This document shows positions 57,500 through 60,000 of a stretch of 60,000 nucleotides of DNA, one piece after another. Every line of letters begins with the position of its first letter. Positions within the stretch are counted from its first letter, which is position 1. The position numbers were made by a program, and so were the translations under genes. Under the pieces are notes generated by a model that did no database searches, was not told the DNA's origin, and saw only the letters and a program-made list of their open reading frames with translations. The stretch comes from Membranipora membranacea (lineage: Eukaryota > Bryozoa > Gymnolaemata > Cheilostomatida > Membraniporidae), in assembly GCA_914767715.1 (NCBI GenBank), contig OU612067.1, forward strand, positions 30,232,162 to 30,292,161, given 5' to 3'.

Positions 57500-58755
57500 G
57501 TAAGAAAATAAATATGAATCATATAGCCTGTGCAGCTGATACTGCGTCGTCATTCATTGTGTATTTATTCATCCGCTGGTTTGGCGATATCTCTCCTACA
57601 TAAAATAACCATTTTGTAAGAAATGGATTTTTTAGATTAAAATTGTGTGTGTATTTATGAGTTGGCTTCTCATGGTCAATGAGGCTTTCCTCACAGCTTG
57701 GTTGTTGAAGCAACTCTGAATTCTGATTGGCTGAATATCAGGATATTCAATGTTGGGCAAAGGTCATAGCTTTCCTTTCCTTTCTTTGCCTCAGACAAGG
57801 TAGCACTGTACTCTCGAGTTTTTGAAACCCTCCATCCCCCCCCCCTTCGATCACCTTGTACTTGTTACTCACATGATGTTCTTTCTAGTTGTAGAACGTG
57901 TGAGAAGAGTGCCACAGGATTACCACACAGCACTCAATTTTTCGATTTAGAGACCAACCCTTACACAGATTTAGACCGATCATCCTCACGATCTGGAGAT
58001 ATCTGTTCGTTTTTGGAGATTAATCTTGGAACGTGTGACTAACCATCACCCAAAATTCAAACGGTCACAGCTGAGGTGAATCGGCATTCACCAACCCGTC
58101 GGCGTCCTATTATTCGCCAAAACTCTGATTGCCATGAACGAAATTTGTTCTTTATACCTGAAGTCTATTTCACGCATTACGTAAATAAAAGTTTAAACCA
58201 ATTTGTAAAGTTGCAGCCATTTGATTGTGTAGCAATAATTGACATGAGAAAAAAAGCTTTACTCTATTTGCGGAATAGAGTTTTTAAAATGGTTATATCT
58301 TTCTGATGGCATCTTGAGAGAAGTTCATCTGATTTTTGCTGGTGAGATGCTGGCAGTTTCCCAGCAGTATGTGTGGTTGACTTGTGTTAGGTTTACCGGC
58401 TGCTCTTTTAAGTCTAGAAATATTGCAGTTAAGCTTTTTCTAAGCAGCTTTGTGCATCACATTATTGGCCTGACATTTTGGCCATAGCTTGGATGGGAGG
58501 TCAACCAAGATGCCGTTAAGAGGGACACCCCGGATTCTCCATTTGCACCACTGGGCAGCTCATGAAATGGCGGCGATCATTCGTAATAACGTTTCAGACA
58601 ACAAAACCCTGAGTATGCGTCCAAAGAACAAATAATTTGGAGAGTTCCTTGTTTCTTAATTTGCTCAATTATGTTGGGTCCGAAGACACCTCCTGATTTC
58701 GCTCCTGTAGCTGCTGATCTTAGAATATGCGATGTCTATACGCTTCCGAATGACT
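57500..58755. other. Intergenic, nothing recognised
   Basis: Contains a C-run at 57834-57844 and the open frame 58076-58306 with no domain. I looked here for the missing last exons of the fibrinogen-related pseudogene and did not find them. Confidence 0.4.
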
Positions 58756-58990
58756 AATTTTTTCCTGCACTCAACCCCTGACTCGTTGGCTTTTGTGGCC
58801 TATCACCATATACATTCAGTAGCAGTTCATGGTCTGTTATGAGGGTGAACTTTGTACTTACAAGACAATCCCTGTTCACAGCCCCACACCAGAGCTACGG
58901 ACTCCATTCCATTCTGACTGTATATTATCAAGACGACACTCAGACTCCTGATTCCAAATGCAATAATAACCTGTCCCTCCTCCAAATCTC
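58756..58990 (-). pseudogene. Ty3-type RNase H fragment, broken
   Basis: Minus-strand frames give IAFGIRSLSVVLIIYSQNGMESVALVWGCE in pieces (the ..RSLS...YSQ.E.E..A.VW.CE pattern), then after a frame change KFTLITDHELLLNVYG (the KF...TDH.PLL..YG motif). No other pol domain is adjacent. It is a second, independent relic of the type seen at 29490-29645. Confidence 0.7.
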
Positions 58991-59044
58991 TCAAACATTT
59001 TAGCAAGAGGTCTATTATTTTTACTGTGTCTAGCTGATAGTCTG

Positions 59045-59480
59045 AAAAAAAACTCCAAATGTTAGCTCTCGGACAAGATGTCTGAGTTATCCCACCACAA
59101 CAAGGAGGTAGGCAACTCCCATTTGATTATATGACAGACCAAACAGAAAGCTCAGAATTCTCCTTTCTCATTGGTCAGCAAAAACCTCATCCAACCACTC
59201 ACAGCATATTAAATTGGCATTGACATAGCTGGGTTTCAACAATACATCATTGAAGGGTGATAATGCGTAACACCCAGCCTAGCCAGATTTACACTCATGC
59301 TACCTAGGTCAAGATTGATTAGCAGAAGAAAAAAAAGCCCACAGATGAGCTACCAAAACACAATTATGAATTCATGTTATGTAATTTGTGAATGTATAAT
59401 AAACTTTTATCAATTAGATCTGGCATTTGATGTGCTGAATCTAGCAGCATCAAAGCCATGATGTTTGAAGGAAGGAATTT
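59045..59480 (-). repeat. Interspersed repeat family R, inverted copy C
   Basis: The reverse complement matches 27005-27400 (copy B) and the start of copy A: gctttgatgctgctag, gataaa-g...ttatacatt-acaaat, the cttctgctaa-caatcttgac block, and gggagttgcctacctccttg followed by gtgggataactc. Only the left about 430 bp of the family is present. Confidence 0.7.
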
Positions 59481-59747
59481 TGGAAAAGCCAGAAATTTAT
59501 CACCAAGTATTCTTATCAAGTCAAGGTAAAGGTCAAGTGGTGGACACTGAAAAATTGAATTCTTGTGAAAAACTTATAACTTACTAACCAAATTAGTAGG
59601 GTTAAGACAGGGTTGCCTCATAACAGTGTGTTAAAACATTGGGAATATCCCAGTGATCCAAAAATGGTTCTTCCCCCGGTCTGCCAGCTCAACCAGTCCT
59701 AGGAAAAAGAGACACTGGAAATCAAGAAAAAACAACAACAAAAAAGA
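59481..59747. other. Short intergenic stretch
   Basis: AT-rich. Nothing recognised on either strand. Confidence 0.4.
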
Positions 59748-60000
59748 ATGGGTAATGGAACTACAGGAGGTGATGGTGATGTTGCATGTGGTAAGTGCAA
59801 GGAAGTAGAATGTGAAAATCTTAAGACAAGCGGCAAGACCAGTTGTATTAATGTGATACATGTGCAGTGTGGTACCATGGTGTGTGTCAAGATGTACAGA
59901 CAACTGATGTTAATAATACGCAGAAATTGGCCAGCGATGGGGTCAGATGGTACTGTGATACGTGTACAAGTGCAGGTAGCGGAAGTGTAGGGGATGTAGG
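59748..60000 (+). pseudogene. PHD-type zinc finger fragment, frameshifted, runs off the window
   Basis: The first frame reads MGNGTTGGDGDVACGKCKEV and continues to SGKTSC. After one missing base near 59850, another frame continues CDTCAVWYHGVCQDV, and then GVRWYCDTC. Together the order C-x2-C ... C-x2-C-x4-H-x2-C ... W-Y-C-x2-C is a PHD finger. Such fingers occur in ORF1 of some LINE retrotransposons and in retroelement-derived host genes; which applies here cannot be seen because the window ends. Confidence 0.65.

Overview
This is AT-rich eukaryotic DNA, and almost certainly comes from a marine or aquatic invertebrate animal. The evidence is GT-AG introns with TATA boxes and AATAAA signals, fibrinogen-domain genes, tRNA-derived SINEs, and Ty3-type, BEL/Pao and tyrosine-recombinase retroelements. 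No bacterial genes, operons or CRISPR arrays are present. I cannot name the species; a tunicate or cnidarian would fit.

Layout. 1-5.2 kb: repeats and a small three-intron gene encoding a 38-residue secreted proline-rich peptide. 5.3-9.97 kb: interspersed repeats (family R) with an embedded SINE, then one copy of a second repeat (family T). 9,979-18,067: a complete, young Ty3-type LTR retrotransposon on the minus strand, with TSD, LTRs, gag, pol and a clear -1 frameshift signal. 18.1-24.1 kb: the second family-T copy, then a 2.3 kb unit present twice in tandem, each unit starting with about 181-bp satellite-like repeats. 24.4-26.0 kb: a gene for a 52-residue cysteine-containing secreted peptide. 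26-33 kb: further repeat copies, SINEs, fragments of a Ty3 RNase H and a tyrosine recombinase, and a third copy of the duplicated region in which the peptide gene has lost its coding exon. 33-37.7 kb: a decayed BEL/Pao element inserted in that copy. 39-41 kb: two large foldback elements and, on the minus strand, a diverged last exon of the cysteine peptide family. 43.9-46.5 kb: an unrecognised Cys/His-rich gene. 47.7-57.5 kb: two head-to-head fibrinogen-related genes, the minus-strand one intact and the plus-strand one broken by 2-nt and 7-nt insertions. 57.5-60 kb: retroelement debris (RNase H, an inverted family-R copy, a broken PHD finger).

Together the host genes look like a small secreted or defence-type neighbourhood: short secreted peptides and lectin-like fibrinogen proteins, duplicated and diversifying amid active repeats. 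That functional reading is inference. The most notable points are (1) a cysteine peptide family whose coding exon differs far more than its 3' UTR, (2) a fibrinogen-related gene whose last exon can be joined at nearby acceptors to give either a short tail or a membrane anchor, and (3) a textbook slippery heptamer plus pseudoknot at the retrotransposon gag/pol overlap.
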